A stretch of DNA of 64,000 nt from NCBI GenBank assembly GCA_032622095.1, contig CP136063.1, positions 183,687,956 through 183,751,955 of the forward strand, in the 5' to 3' direction. The notes beneath the pieces were generated by a model. It was not told the origin of the DNA and searched no databases. It saw only the letters and a program-made list of their open reading frames with translations. Below are positions 1-11,957 of the stretch, in pieces. The DNA is from Siphonodentalium dalli (taxonomy: Eukaryota > Mollusca > Scaphopoda > Gadilida > Siphonodentaliidae). Position 1 is the first letter of the stretch. Every line of letters starts with the position of its first letter. A program made the translations under genes and the position numbers.

Positions 1-155
1 CCAGACGCAATCAAATTCTTTTTGAGTATCGAGACGACATGCCAAAAACTTACTACCACGATCCTTTGTGACGTTGACATATTCGTGAAAGAGGTAAGAC
101 ATCATCATACAACGACCTCTCTGAAACTCGTGCTACAGGGACTGACAGCGATTAA
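1..155 (-). repeat. Partial monomer at the left edge
   Basis: This is the motif A end of an RT segment. It is the same as 1261-1415 in this stretch, including the private variants gagacgacatgcc and gctacaggg, so it belongs to a 1260-bp doublet with the next unit. Confidence 0.9.
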
Positions 156-1415
156 ATGAGTATATTGTTTTGTATGCGGGTAAGTATGACTTTTTCAAAT
201 AGTTTATATATAGCTGTTAATATTGTTATGGCACGATATTTATCAGTTATCCTTTGCTTTATTTTCGCCTTTATGAAGATTGATCATCAAACCTCGTCTG
301 GAGTCCCGGTACTCACATCAAGTTTGTCATCGGAGAAAGAACTGAACGAAAAGCTGCTGTCCAAATTATCGTCACGCTTTAATCTCTTCTCTAACTGGAA
401 AAACGAAATTGAAGATGTTGTTTCAGGTATACATGTACATATGTCCAATGTGATGTTGACATGTCACTTTATAACAACTGAATATGAAAAACCGTTAATC
501 GCATCGTTCTAGGTAACCCGTGTATGTTTTTCAGACACATATGGTGCGCACACTCTAGCTGCATTATATCAGACTGCGACAAACATAGTAACATCTCAGA
601 TCAGTACAGGCCAGAACTTAATACGATATACTGATTTATTTTCAAGCAACTGAAAGGAGTTATTCGGCCAGGAAATATGCCGGTCTTAGTCAGGGAATAA
701 CAATTCCCCTTATTTTGCTACAATGATTATCTCTCAAATACGATATTTGTTTGTGTTTAGCAAGAGGTATGCCAAGACGGATTGCAGATCCCACTTCCAT
801 CAATGATGTAGATAATTCGTTAAACGAGCACGCACGTTTACATGTCACAAACTCATGTTTTGTTTCGTTAAATAAAATGATCACATATTGTGTAGAATTG
901 TACTTGAATCTCCAAATCTGACTATACCGAAAACATATGTATCAAGTCCGAGATGCCTTCTCTGGTAAGGGTTACCAGCATCATGTCGTCTACTTGAGTT
1001 ATGGCAGAACAGTCTATTCCCTGAATTTGATGGCCATAATGTTGGTTTTCTAATTTCCGAAGTAGATCATCGATATATAACTTATATAGCAGGGCAGACA
1101 AATTAGTACCTTGATTTGTTCCATGATGAACAGCGAACCATCTGGATGTGAGATGATCAAATATGACGAAGTATTGTATATTGGTAAGAAGTGAGCGCAG
1201 ACTTTGCCAAATTATTCCACTGATACCTCGTTTATGGAGTTTGTAGAGCAGACTGTTTGTCCAGACGCAATCAAATTCTTTTTGAGTATCGAGACGACAT
1301 GCCAAAAACTTACTACCACGATCCTTTGTGACGTTGACATATTCGTGAAAGAGGTAAGACATCATCATACAACGACCTCTCTGAAACTCGTGCTACAGGG
1401 ACTGACAGCGATTAA
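156..1415 (-). repeat. Monomer 1 (L, 1260 bp)
   Basis: Long type. It has a private 3-nt insertion (tataacaactg) near 471. The RT segment at 922-1368 is open for 148 codons but has a CAG-to-TAG change at its 5' end. Confidence 0.9.
922..1368 (-). pseudogene. LINE RT core fragment, 148 codons, L-linked
   Basis: Open from the MMMSYLF block to MFSV with all catalytic Asp residues. The 5' part is cut by CAG-to-TAG (gctacaggg). It has L-type residues YKLHKRG and DHLTSRW. Confidence 0.8.
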
Positions 1416-2672
1416 ATGAGTATATTGTTTTGTATGCGGGTATGTATTACTTTTTCAAATAGTTTATATATAGCTGTTAATATGGTTATGGCACGATATG
1501 TATCAGTTATCCTTTGCTTTATTTTCGCCTTTATGAAGATTAATCATCAAACCTCGGCTGGAGTCCCGGTACTCACATCAAGTTTGTCATCGGAGAAAGA
1601 ACTGAACGAAAAGCTGCTGTCCAAATTATCGTCACGCTTTAATCTCTTCTGTAACTGGAAAAACGAAATTGAAGATGTTGTTTCATGTATACATGTACAT
1701 ATGGCCAATGTGATGTTAACATGTCAGTATATAACTGAATATGAAAAACCGTTAATCGCATCGTTCTAGGTAACCCGTGTATGTTTTTCAGACACATATG
1801 GTGCGCACACTCTAGCTGCATTATATCAGACTGCGACAAACATCGTAACATCTCAGATAAGTACAGGCCAGAAATTAATACGATATACTGATTTATTTTC
1901 AAGGAACTGGAAGGAGCTATTCGGCCTGGAAATATGCCGGTCTTAGTCAGGGAATAATAATTACCCTTATTTTGCTACAATGATTATCTATCAAGTACGA
2001 TATTTATTTGTGTTTAGCAAGAGGTATGCCAAGACGGATTGCAGATTCCACTTCCATCAATGATGTAGATAATTAGTTAAACGGGCACGCACGTTTACAT
2101 GTCACAAACTCATGTTTTGTTTCGTTAAATAATATGATCACATATTGTGTAGAATTGTACTTGAATCTCCAAATCTGACTGTACCGAAAACATATGTATC
2201 AAGTCCGAGATGCCTTCTCTGGTAAGGGTTACCAGCATCATGTCGTCTACTTGAGTTGTGGCAGAACAGTCTATTCCCTGAATTTGAAGGCCATAATGTT
2301 ATTTTTCTAATTTCCGGTGTAGATCATCGATATATAACTTATATAGCAGGGCAGGCAAATTAGTACTTTGATTTGTTCCATGGTGAACAGTGAACCATCT
2401 GGATGTGAGATGATCAAATATGACGAAGAATTGTATATTGGTAAGAAGTGAGCGTAGACTTTGCCAAATTATTCCACTGATACCTCGTTTATGGAGTTTG
2501 TAGAGCAGACGGTTTGTCCAGACACAATCAAATTATTTTTGAGTATCGAGAAGACATGCAAATAACTTACTACCACGATCCTTTGTGAAGTTGACATATT
2601 CGTGAAAGAGGTAAGACATCATCATAAAACGACCTCTCTGAAACTCGTGCTGCAGGGACTGACAGCAATTAA
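1416..2672 (-). repeat. Monomer 2 (L, 1257 bp)
   Basis: Long type. The thumb/C-terminal LINE frame at 1639-1902 is joined here because the usual TGA is TTA. The RT segment is broken at motif A (stop at 2533). Confidence 0.9.
1639..1902 (-). pseudogene. LINE RT thumb/C-terminal fragment, joined form
   Basis: Carries the region that follows the RT palm in LINE proteins: INQYIVLISGLYLSEMLRCL, then LECAHHMCLKNIHGLPR, resembling the ERAH-xx-CLK-xx-QGLP block I know from invertebrate LINEs. Most monomers have TGA in GLY-stop-SEMLRC; here TTA keeps the frame open (tcagataagtac). The last 25 or so residues run into sequence with no LINE resemblance. Confidence 0.65.
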
Positions 2673-3929
2673 ATGAGTATATAGTTTTGTATGCGGGTAA
2701 GTATGACTTTTTCAAATAGTTTATAGATAGCTGTTAATATGGTTATGGCACGATATTGATCAGTTATCCTTTGCTTTGTTTTCGCCTTTACGAAGATTGA
2801 TCATCAAACCTCGTCTGGAGTCCCGGTACTCACATCAAGTTTGTCATCGGAGAAAGAACCGAACGAAAAGCTGCTGTCCAAATTATCGTCACGCTTTAAT
2901 CTCTTCTGTAACTGAAAAAAAAAAATTGAAGATGTTGTTTCAGGTATACATGTACATATGGCCAATGTGATGTTAACATGTCAGTATATAACTGAATATG
3001 AAAAACCGTTAATCGCATCGTTCTAGGTAACCCGTGTATGTTTTTCAGACACATATGGTGCGCACACTCTAGCTGCATTATATCAGACTGCGACAAACAT
3101 CGTAACATCTCAGATCAGTACAGGCCAGAACTTAATACGATATACTGATTTATTTTCATGCAACTGGAAGGAGCTAGTCGGCCTGGAAATATGCCGGTCT
3201 TAGTCAGGGAATAATAATTACCCTTATTTTGCTACAATGATTATCTATCAAGTACGATCTTTATTTGTGTTTAGCAAGACGTATGCCAAGACGGATTGCA
3301 GATTCCACTTCCATCAATGATGTAGATAATTCGTTAAACGAGCACGCACGTTTACATGTCACAAACTCATGTTTTGTTTCGTTAAATAAAATGATCACAT
3401 ATTGTGTAGAATTGTACTTGAATCTCCAAATCTGACTATACCGAAAACATATGTATCAAGTCCGAGATGCCTTCTCTGGTAAGGGTTACCAGCATCATGT
3501 CGTCTACTTGAGTTGTGGCAGAACAGTCTATTCCCTGAATTTGAAGGCCATAATGTTGTTTTTCTAATTTCCGGAGTAGATCATCGATATATAACTTATA
3601 TAGCAGGGCAGGCAACTGAGCACCTTGATTTGTTCCATGATGAACAGTGAACCATCTGGGTGTGACATGATTAAATATGACGAAGCATTGTATATTGGTA
3701 AGAAGTGAGCATAGACTTTGTCAAATTATTCCACTGATACCTCGTTTATAGAGTTTGTAGAGCAGACTGTTTGTCCAGACGCAATCAAATTCTTTTTGAG
3801 TTTCGAGAAGACATGCAAATAACTTACTACCACGATCATTTGTGAAGTTGACATATTCGTGAAAGAGGTAAGACATCATCATACAACGACCTCTCTGAAG
3901 CTCGTGCTTCAGGGACTGACAGCGATTAA
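2673..3929 (-). repeat. Monomer 3 (L, 1257 bp)
   Basis: Long type, with an A-run expanded to about ten at 2912-2925. The RT segment near 3443-3969 has W-to-stop (TGA) after GII, although it abuts an S landmark. Confidence 0.9.
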
Positions 3930-5115
3930 ATGAGTATATTTTGTATGCGGGTAAGTATGACATTTTCAAATAGTTTATATATAGCTGTTAATATGGTTAT
4001 GGCACGATATCCCGGTACTCACATCAAGTTTGTCATCGGAGAAAGAACTGAACGAAAAGCTGCTGTCCAAATTATCGTCACGCTTTAATCTCTTCTCTAA
4101 CTGGAAAAACGAAATTGAAGATGTTGTTTCAGGTATACATGTACATATGGCCAATCTTATGTTAACATGTCAGTTTATAACTGAATATGAAAAACCGTTA
4201 ATCGCATCGTTCTAGGTAATCCGTGTATGTTTTTCAGACACATATGGTGTGCACACTCTAGCTGCATTATATCAAACTGCGACAAACATCGTAACATCTC
4301 AGATCAGTACAGGCCAGAACTTAATACGATATACTGATTTATTTTCAAGCAACTGAAAGGAGTTATTCGGCCAGGAAATATGCCGGTCTTAGTCAGGGAA
4401 TAATAATTACCCCTTATTTTGCTACAATGATTATCAAGTACGATCTTTGTTTGTGTTTAGCAAGAGGTATGCCTAGACGGATTGCAGATTCCACTTCCAT
4501 CAATGATGTAGATAATTCGTTAAACGAGCACGCACGTTTAAATGTCACAAACTCATGTTTTGTTTCGTTAAATAAAATGATCACATATTGTGTAGAATTG
4601 TACTTGAATCTCCAAATCTGACTATACCGAAAAGATATGAATCAAATCCGAGATGCCTTCTCTGGTAAGGGTTACCAGCATCATGTCGTCTACTTGAGTT
4701 GTGGCAGAACAGTCTATTCCCTAAATTTGAAGGCCATAATGTTGTTTTTCTAATTTCCGGAGTAGATCATCGATATATAACTTATATAGCAGGGCAGGCA
4801 AATTAATACCTTGATTTGTTCCATGGTGAACAGTGAACCATCTGGATGTGAGATGATCAAATATGACGAAGCATTGTATATTGGTAAGAAGTGAGCGTAG
4901 ACTTTGCCAAATTATTCCACTGATACCTCGTTTATGGAGTTTGTAGAGCAGACTGTTTGTCCAAATGCAATCAAATTATTTTTGAGTATTGTGAAGACAT
5001 GCAAATAACTTACTACCACCGTCCTTTGTGAAGTTGACATATTCTTGAACGAGGTAAGACATCATCATACAACGACCTCTCTGAAACTCGTGCAGCAGGG
5101 ACTGACAGCGATTAA
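3930..5115 (-). repeat. Monomer 4 (S, 1186 bp)
   Basis: The 65-bp segment is absent (gcacgatat joined to cccggtac near 4010). Its RT segment stops at motif A (TAA at 4976-4978). Confidence 0.9.
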
Positions 5116-6374
5116 ATGAGTATATTGTTTTGTATGCGGGTAAGTATGTCTTTTTCAAATTGTTTATATATAGCTGTTAATATGGTTATGGCACGATATT
5201 TATCATTTATCCTTTGCTTTATTTTCGCCTTTATGAAGATTGATCATCAAACCTCGTCTGGAGTCCCGGTACTCACATCAAGTTTGTCATCGGAGAAAGA
5301 ACTGAACGAAAAGCTGCTGTCCAATTCATCGTCACGCTTTAATCTCTTCTGTAACTGGAAAAAACGAAATTGAAGATGTTGTTTCAGGTATACATGTACA
5401 TATGGCCAATGTGATGTTAACATGTCAGTATATAAGTGAATATGAAAAACCGTTAATCGCATCGTTCTAGGTAAGCCGTGTATGTTTTTCAGACACCCAT
5501 GGTGCGCACACTCTAGCTGCATTATATCAGGCTGCAACAAACATCGTAACATCTCAGTTCAGTATAGGCCAGAACTTAATACGATATACTGATTTATTTT
5601 CAAGCAACTGGAAGGAGTTATTCGGCCAGGAAATATGCCGGTCTTAGTCAGGGAATAATAATTACCCCTTATTTTGCTACAATGATTATCAATCAAGTTC
5701 GATCTTTGTTTGTGTTTAGCAAGAGGTATGCCAAGACGGATTGCAGATTCCACTTCCATCAATGATGTAGATAATTCGTTAAACGAGCACGCACGTTTAC
5801 ATGTAACAAACTCATGTTTTGTTTCGTTAAATAAAATGATCACATATTGTGTAGAATTGTACTTGAATCTCCAAATCTGACTATACCGAAAACATATGTA
5901 TGAAGTCCGAGATGCCTTCTCTGGTAAGGGTTACCAGCATCATGTCGTCGACCTGAGTTGTGGCAGAACAGTCTATTCCCTGAATTTGAAGGCCATAGTG
6001 TTGTTTTTCTAATTTCCGGAGTATAGCATCGATATATAACTTATATAGCAGGACAGGCAAATGAGCACCTTGATGTGTTCCATGATGAACAGTGAACCAT
6101 CTGGGTGTGACATGATTAAATATGACGAAGCATTGTATATTGGTAAGAAGTGAGCATAGACTTTGCCAAATTATTCCACTGATACCTCGTTTATAGAGTT
6201 TGTAGAGCAGACTGTTTGTCCAGACGCAATCAAATTCTTTTTGTGAATCGAGAAGACATGCAAATAACTTACTACCACGATCCTTTGTGAAGTTGACATA
6301 TTCGTGAAACAGGTAAGACATCATCATACAACGACCTCTCTGAAGCTCGTGCTGCAGGGACTGACAGCGATTAA
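5116..6374 (-). repeat. Monomer 5 (L, 1259 bp)
   Basis: Long type and first unit of the 4391-bp block. It holds the open 178-codon RT segment at 5881-6417. An extra A in the aaaaaacg run closes the plus-strand frame at 85 codons. Confidence 0.9.
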
Positions 6375-6417
6375 ATGAGTATATTGTTTTGTATGCGGGT
6401 AAGTATGACTTTTTCAA
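5881..6417 (-). pseudogene. LINE reverse-transcriptase core fragment, longest open copy (178 codons)
   Basis: An internal piece of a non-LTR retrotransposon reverse transcriptase, the enzyme that copies LINE RNA into DNA at a nicked target. Visible blocks in order: QRGRC near residues 26-30; motif A LLDSQKEFDCVW, with the expected catalytic Asp at 57 and Phe at 62; a motif B-like HHGTHQGAHL with Q116-G117; the YID block at 128-130; motif C QVDD with Asp 157 and 158. All three catalytic aspartates survive, but motif A has E for the usual A before F, and motif C has V in place of A. The frame starts with TTG behind an in-frame TAA and has no ATG before the MMM at 31-33, so it is an internal fragment, not a gene. 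It ends at a TAG that is CAG in some other monomers. EN, N-terminal RT and 3' end are absent. The LINE clade is uncertain (CR1/L2-like is my guess). Confidence 0.85.
5931..5947. other. Perfect 7-bp hairpin (representative)
   Basis: ctggtaa, loop ggg, ttaccag. It is repeated once per monomer just after the end of the RT core frame, where it encodes LVTLTR in RT sense, so coding ancestry may explain it. It is disrupted in some units (ccgttaaggg near 45878 and 48391). Confidence 0.45.
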
Positions 6418-7566
6418 ATAGTTTATATATAGCTGTTAATATGGTCATGGCACGATATCCCGGTACTCACATCAAGTTTGTCATCGGAGAAAGAACTGAA
6501 CGAAAAGCTGCTGTCCAAATTATCGTCACGCTTTAATCTCTTCTCTAACTGGAAAAACGAAATTGAAGATGTTGTTTCAGGTATACATGTACATATGGCC
6601 AATGTGATGTTAACATGTCAGTATATAACTGAATATGAAAAACCGTTAATCGCATCGTTCTAGGTAACCCTTGTATGTTTTTCAGACACATATGGTGCGC
6701 ACACTCTAGCTGCATTATATCAGACTGCGACAAACATCGTAACATCTCAGATCAGTACAGGCCATAACTTAATACGATATACTGATTTATTTTCAAGCGA
6801 CTGAAAGGAGTTATTCGGCCAGGAAATATGCCGGTCTTAGTCAGGGAATAATAATTACTCCTTATTTTGCTACAATGATTATCTATCAAGTACGATCTTT
6901 GTTTGTGTTTAGCAAGAGGTATGCTAGACGGATTGCAGATTCCACTTCCATCAATGATGTAGAGAATTCGTTAAACGAGCACGCACGTTTACATGTCACA
7001 AACTCATGTTTTGTTTCGTTAAATAAAATGATCACATATTGTGTAGAATTGTACTTGAATCTCAAAATCTGACTATACCGAAAACATATGTATCAAGTCC
7101 GAGATACATTCTCTGGTAAGGGTTACCAGCATCATGTCGTCTACTTGAGTTGTGGCAGAACAGTATATTCCCTGAATTTGAAGGCCATAGTGTTGTTTTT
7201 CTAATTTCCGGAGTAGATCATCGATATATAACTTATATAGCAGGGCAGGCAAATTCGTACCTTGATTTGTTCCATGGTGAACAGTGAACCATCTGGATGT
7301 GAGGTGATAAAATATGACGATGCATTGTATATTGGTAAGAATTGAGCGTAGACTTTGCCCAATTATTCCACTGATACCTCGTTTATGGAGTTTGTAGAGC
7401 AGACTGTTTGTCCAGACGCAATCAAATTCTTTTTGAGTATCGAGAAGACATTCAAATAACTTACTACCACGATCCTTTGTGAAGTTGACATATTCATGAA
7501 AGATGTAAGACATCATCATTCAACGAACTCTCTGAAACTCGTGCTGCAGGGACTGACAGCGATTAA
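6375..7566 (-). repeat. Monomer 6 (S, 1192 bp)
   Basis: Short at the 65-bp segment but retains the 3 nt in tatattgttttg. The RT segment at 7073-7519 is open for 148 codons, then a TGT-to-TGA stop lies just 5' of the MMM block. Confidence 0.9.
7073..7519 (-). pseudogene. LINE RT core fragment, 148 codons, L-linked
   Basis: Open from MMMSYIF to MFSV. TGT-to-TGA immediately upstream removes the QRGRC block from the frame, and GIIGQSL replaces GIIWQSL. It is one of the few L-linked copies without the motif A nonsense. Confidence 0.8.
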
Positions 7567-9506
7567 ATGAGTATATTGTTTTGTATGCGGGTAAGTATGA
7601 CTTTTCAAATAGTTTATATATAGCTGCTAATATGGTTATGGCACGATATTTATCAGTTATCCTTTGCTTTATTTTCGCCTTTATGAAGATTGATCATCAA
7701 ACCTCGTCTGGAGTCCCGGTACTCACATCAAGTTTGTCATCGGAGAAAGAGAAAGAACCGAACGAAAAGCTGCTGTCCAAATTATCGTCACGCTTTAATC
7801 TCTTCTGTAACTGGAAAAACGAAATTGAAGATGTTGTTACAGGTATACATGTACATATGGCCAATGTGATGTTAACATGTCAATTTATAACTGAATATGA
7901 AAAACCGTTAATCGCATCATTCTAGGTAATCCGTGTATGTTTTTCAGACACTTTTGGTGCGCACACTCTAGCTGCATTATATCAGACTGCGACAAACATC
8001 GTAACATCTCAGATCAGTACAGACCAGAACTTAATACGATATACTGATTTATTTTCAAGCAACTGAAAGGAGTTATCCGGCCAGAAAATATGACGGTCTT
8101 AGTTATGGAATAATAATTATCCCTTATTTTGCTACAATGATTATCTATCAAGTACGATCTTTGTTTGTGTTTAGCAAGAGGTATGCTAGACGGATTGCAG
8201 ATTCCACTTCCATCAATGATGTAGAGAATTCGTTAAACAAGCACGCACGTTTACATGTCACAAACTCATGTTTTGTTTCGTTAAATAAAATGATCACATA
8301 TTGTGTAGAATTGTACTTGAATCTCCAAATCTGACTATACCGAAAACATATGTATCAAGTCGTAGATTCCTTATCTGGTAAGGGTTACCAGCATCATGTC
8401 GTCTACTTGAGTTGTGGCAGAACAGTCTATTCCCTGAATTTGAAGGCCATAAAGTTATTATTCTAGTTTCCGGAGTAGATCATCAATATATAACTTATAT
8501 AGCAGGGCAGGCATATTAGTACTTTGATTTGTTGCATGGTGAACAGTGAACCATCTGGATGTGAGATGATCAGATATGACGAAGCATTGTATATTGGTAA
8601 GAAGTGAGCGTAGACTTTGCCAAATTATTCCACTGACACCTCGTTTATGGAGTTTGTAGAGCAGACGGTTTGTCCAGACGCAATCAAATTCTTTTTGAGT
8701 ATCGAGAAGACATGCAAATAACTTACTACCACGATCCTTTGTGAAGTTGACATAATCGCCAGGAAGTATGCCGGTCTTAGTCAGGGAATAATAATTACCC
8801 CTTATTTTGCTACAATGATTATCTATCAATTACGATCTTTGTTTGTGTTTAGCAAGATGTATGCTAGACGGATTGCAGATTCCACTTCCATCAATGATGT
8901 AGATACTTCGTTAAACGACCACGCACGTTTACATGTCATAAACTCATGTTTTGTTTCGTTAAATAATATGATCACATATTGTGTAGAATTGTACTTGAAT
9001 CTCCAAATCTGACTATACCGAAAAGATATGAATCAAATCCGAGATGCCTTCTCTGGTAAGGGTTACCAGCATCATGTCGTCTACTTGAGTTGTGGCAGAA
9101 CAGTCTATTCCCTAAATTTGAAGGCCATAATGTTGTTTTTCTAATTTCCGGAGTAGATCATCGATATATAACTTATATAGCAGGGCAGGCAAATTAATAC
9201 CTTGATTTGTTCCATGGTGAACAGTGAACCATCTGGATGTGAGATGATCAAATATGACGAAGCATTGTATATTGGTAAGAAGTGAGCGTAGACTTTGCCA
9301 AATTATTCCACTGATACCTCGTTTATGGAGTTTGTAGAGCAGACTGTTTGTCCAAATGCAATCAAATTATTTTTGAGTATTGTGAAGACATGCAAATAAC
9401 TTACTACCACCGTCCTTTGTGAAGTTGACATATTCTTGAACGAGGTAAGACATCATCATACAACGACCTCTCTGAAACTCGTGCAGCAGGGACTGACAGC
9501 GATTAA
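7567..9506 (-). repeat. Monomer 7, composite with internal deletion (1940 bp)
   Basis: An L unit runs normally to about 8755, where cataatcg is fused to ccagg. This removes about 574 bp spanning the next landmark, after which a second unit continues. Two monomers are therefore compressed into 1.94 kb. Confidence 0.88.
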
Positions 9507-10765
9507 ATGAGTATATTGTTTTGTATGCGGGTAAGTATGTCTTTTTCAAATTGTTTATATATAGCTGTTAATATGGTTATGGCACGATATTTATCATTTA
9601 TCCTTTGCTTTATTTTCGCCTTTATGAAGATTGATCATCAAACCTCGTCTGGAGTCCCGGTACTCACATCAAGTTTGTCATCGGAGAAAGAACTGAACGA
9701 AAAGCTGCTGTCCAATTCATCGTCACGCTTTAATCTCTTCTGTAACTGGAAAAAACGAAATTGAAGATGTTGTTTCAGGTATACATGTACATATGGCCAA
9801 TGTGATGTTAACATGTCAGTATATAAGTGAATATGAAAAACCGTTAATCGCATCGTTCTAGGTAAGCCGTGTATGTTTTTCAGACACCCATGGTGCGCAC
9901 ACTCTAGCTGCATTATATCAGGCTGCAACAAACATCGTAACATCTCAGTTCAGTATAGGCCAGAACTTAATACGATATACTGATTTATTTTCAAGCAACT
10001 GGAAGGAGTTATTCGGCCAGGAAATATGCCGGTCTTAGTCAGGGAATAATAATTACCCCTTATTTTGCTACAATGATTATCAATCAAGTTCGATCTTTGT
10101 TTGTGTTTAGCAAGAGGTATGCCAAGACGGATTGCAGATTCCACTTCCATCAATGATGTAGATAATTCGTTAAACGAGCACGCACGTTTACATGTAACAA
10201 ACTCATGTTTTGTTTCGTTAAATAAAATGATCACATATTGTGTAGAATTGTACTTGAATCTCCAAATCTGACTATACCGAAAACATATGTATGAAGTCCG
10301 AGATGCCTTCTCTGGTAAGGGTTACCAGCATCATGTCGTCGACCTGAGTTGTGGCAGAACAGTCTATTCCCTGAATTTGAAGGCCATAGTGTTGTTTTTC
10401 TAATTTCCGGAGTATAGCATCGATATATAACTTATATAGCAGGACAGGCAAATGAGCACCTTGATGTGTTCCATGATGAACAGTGAACCATCTGGGTGTG
10501 ACATGATTAAATATGACGAAGCATTGTATATTGGTAAGAAGTGAGCATAGACTTTGCCAAATTATTCCACTGATACCTCGTTTATAGAGTTTGTAGAGCA
10601 GACTGTTTGTCCAGACGCAATCAAATTCTTTTTGTGAATCGAGAAGACATGCAAATAACTTACTACCACGATCCTTTGTGAAGTTGACATATTCGTGAAA
10701 CAGGTAAGACATCATCATACAACGACCTCTCTGAAGCTCGTGCTGCAGGGACTGACAGCGATTAA
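9507..10765 (-). repeat. Monomer 8 (L, 1259 bp)
   Basis: Copy of monomer 5 at +4391. It holds the second 178-codon RT segment (10272-10808). Confidence 0.9.
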
Positions 10766-10808
10766 ATGAGTATATTGTTTTGTATGCGGGTAAGTATGAC
10801 TTTTTCAA
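10272..10808 (-). pseudogene. LINE RT core fragment, 178 codons
   Basis: Block-duplicated twin of the 5881-6417 fragment with the same private residues: S after motif A Asp, H in GTHQG, V in LPVLL, YIDAIL in place of YIDDLL, and DFIHMFSV at the end. Confidence 0.83.
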
Positions 10809-11957
10809 ATAGTTTATATATAGCTGTTAATATGGTCATGGCACGATATCCCGGTACTCACATCAAGTTTGTCATCGGAGAAAGAACTGAACGAAAAGCT
10901 GCTGTCCAAATTATCGTCACGCTTTAATCTCTTCTCTAACTGGAAAAACGAAATTGAAGATGTTGTTTCAGGTATACATGTACATATGGCCAATGTGATG
11001 TTAACATGTCAGTATATAACTGAATATGAAAAACCGTTAATCGCATCGTTCTAGGTAACCCTTGTATGTTTTTCAGACACATATGGTGCGCACACTCTAG
11101 CTGCATTATATCAGACTGCGACAAACATCGTAACATCTCAGATCAGTACAGGCCATAACTTAATACGATATACTGATTTATTTTCAAGCGACTGAAAGGA
11201 GTTATTCGGCCAGGAAATATGCCGGTCTTAGTCAGGGAATAATAATTACTCCTTATTTTGCTACAATGATTATCTATCAAGTACGATCTTTGTTTGTGTT
11301 TAGCAAGAGGTATGCTAGACGGATTGCAGATTCCACTTCCATCAATGATGTAGAGAATTCGTTAAACGAGCACGCACGTTTACATGTCACAAACTCATGT
11401 TTTGTTTCGTTAAATAAAATGATCACATATTGTGTAGAATTGTACTTGAATCTCAAAATCTGACTATACCGAAAACATATGTATCAAGTCCGAGATACAT
11501 TCTCTGGTAAGGGTTACCAGCATCATGTCGTCTACTTGAGTTGTGGCAGAACAGTATATTCCCTGAATTTGAAGGCCATAGTGTTGTTTTTCTAATTTCC
11601 GGAGTAGATCATCGATATATAACTTATATAGCAGGGCAGGCAAATTCGTACCTTGATTTGTTCCATGGTGAACAGTGAACCATCTGGATGTGAGGTGATA
11701 AAATATGACGATGCATTGTATATTGGTAAGAATTGAGCGTAGACTTTGCCCAATTATTCCACTGATACCTCGTTTATGGAGTTTGTAGAGCAGACTGTTT
11801 GTCCAGACGCAATCAAATTCTTTTTGAGTATCGAGAAGACATTCAAATAACTTACTACCACGATCCTTTGTGAAGTTGACATATTCATGAAAGATGTAAG
11901 ACATCATCATTCAACGAACTCTCTGAAACTCGTGCTGCAGGGACTGACAGCGATTAA
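10766..11957 (-). repeat. Monomer 9 (S, 1192 bp)
   Basis: Copy of monomer 6 at +4391. RT segment 11464-11910 has the same TGA. Confidence 0.9.
11464..11910 (-). pseudogene. LINE RT core fragment, 148 codons, L-linked
   Basis: Twin of 7073-7519 in the second 4391-bp copy, with the same TGA and GIIGQSL. Confidence 0.8.

Larger units (their letters stand above)
4621..9011. repeat. 4391-bp higher-order block, copy 1
   Basis: Contains L, S and a truncated L composite (1259+1192+1940 bp). Every marker recurs 4391 bp later. The left breakpoint lies somewhere in 4578-4623, where the flanks share sequence. Confidence 0.93.
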
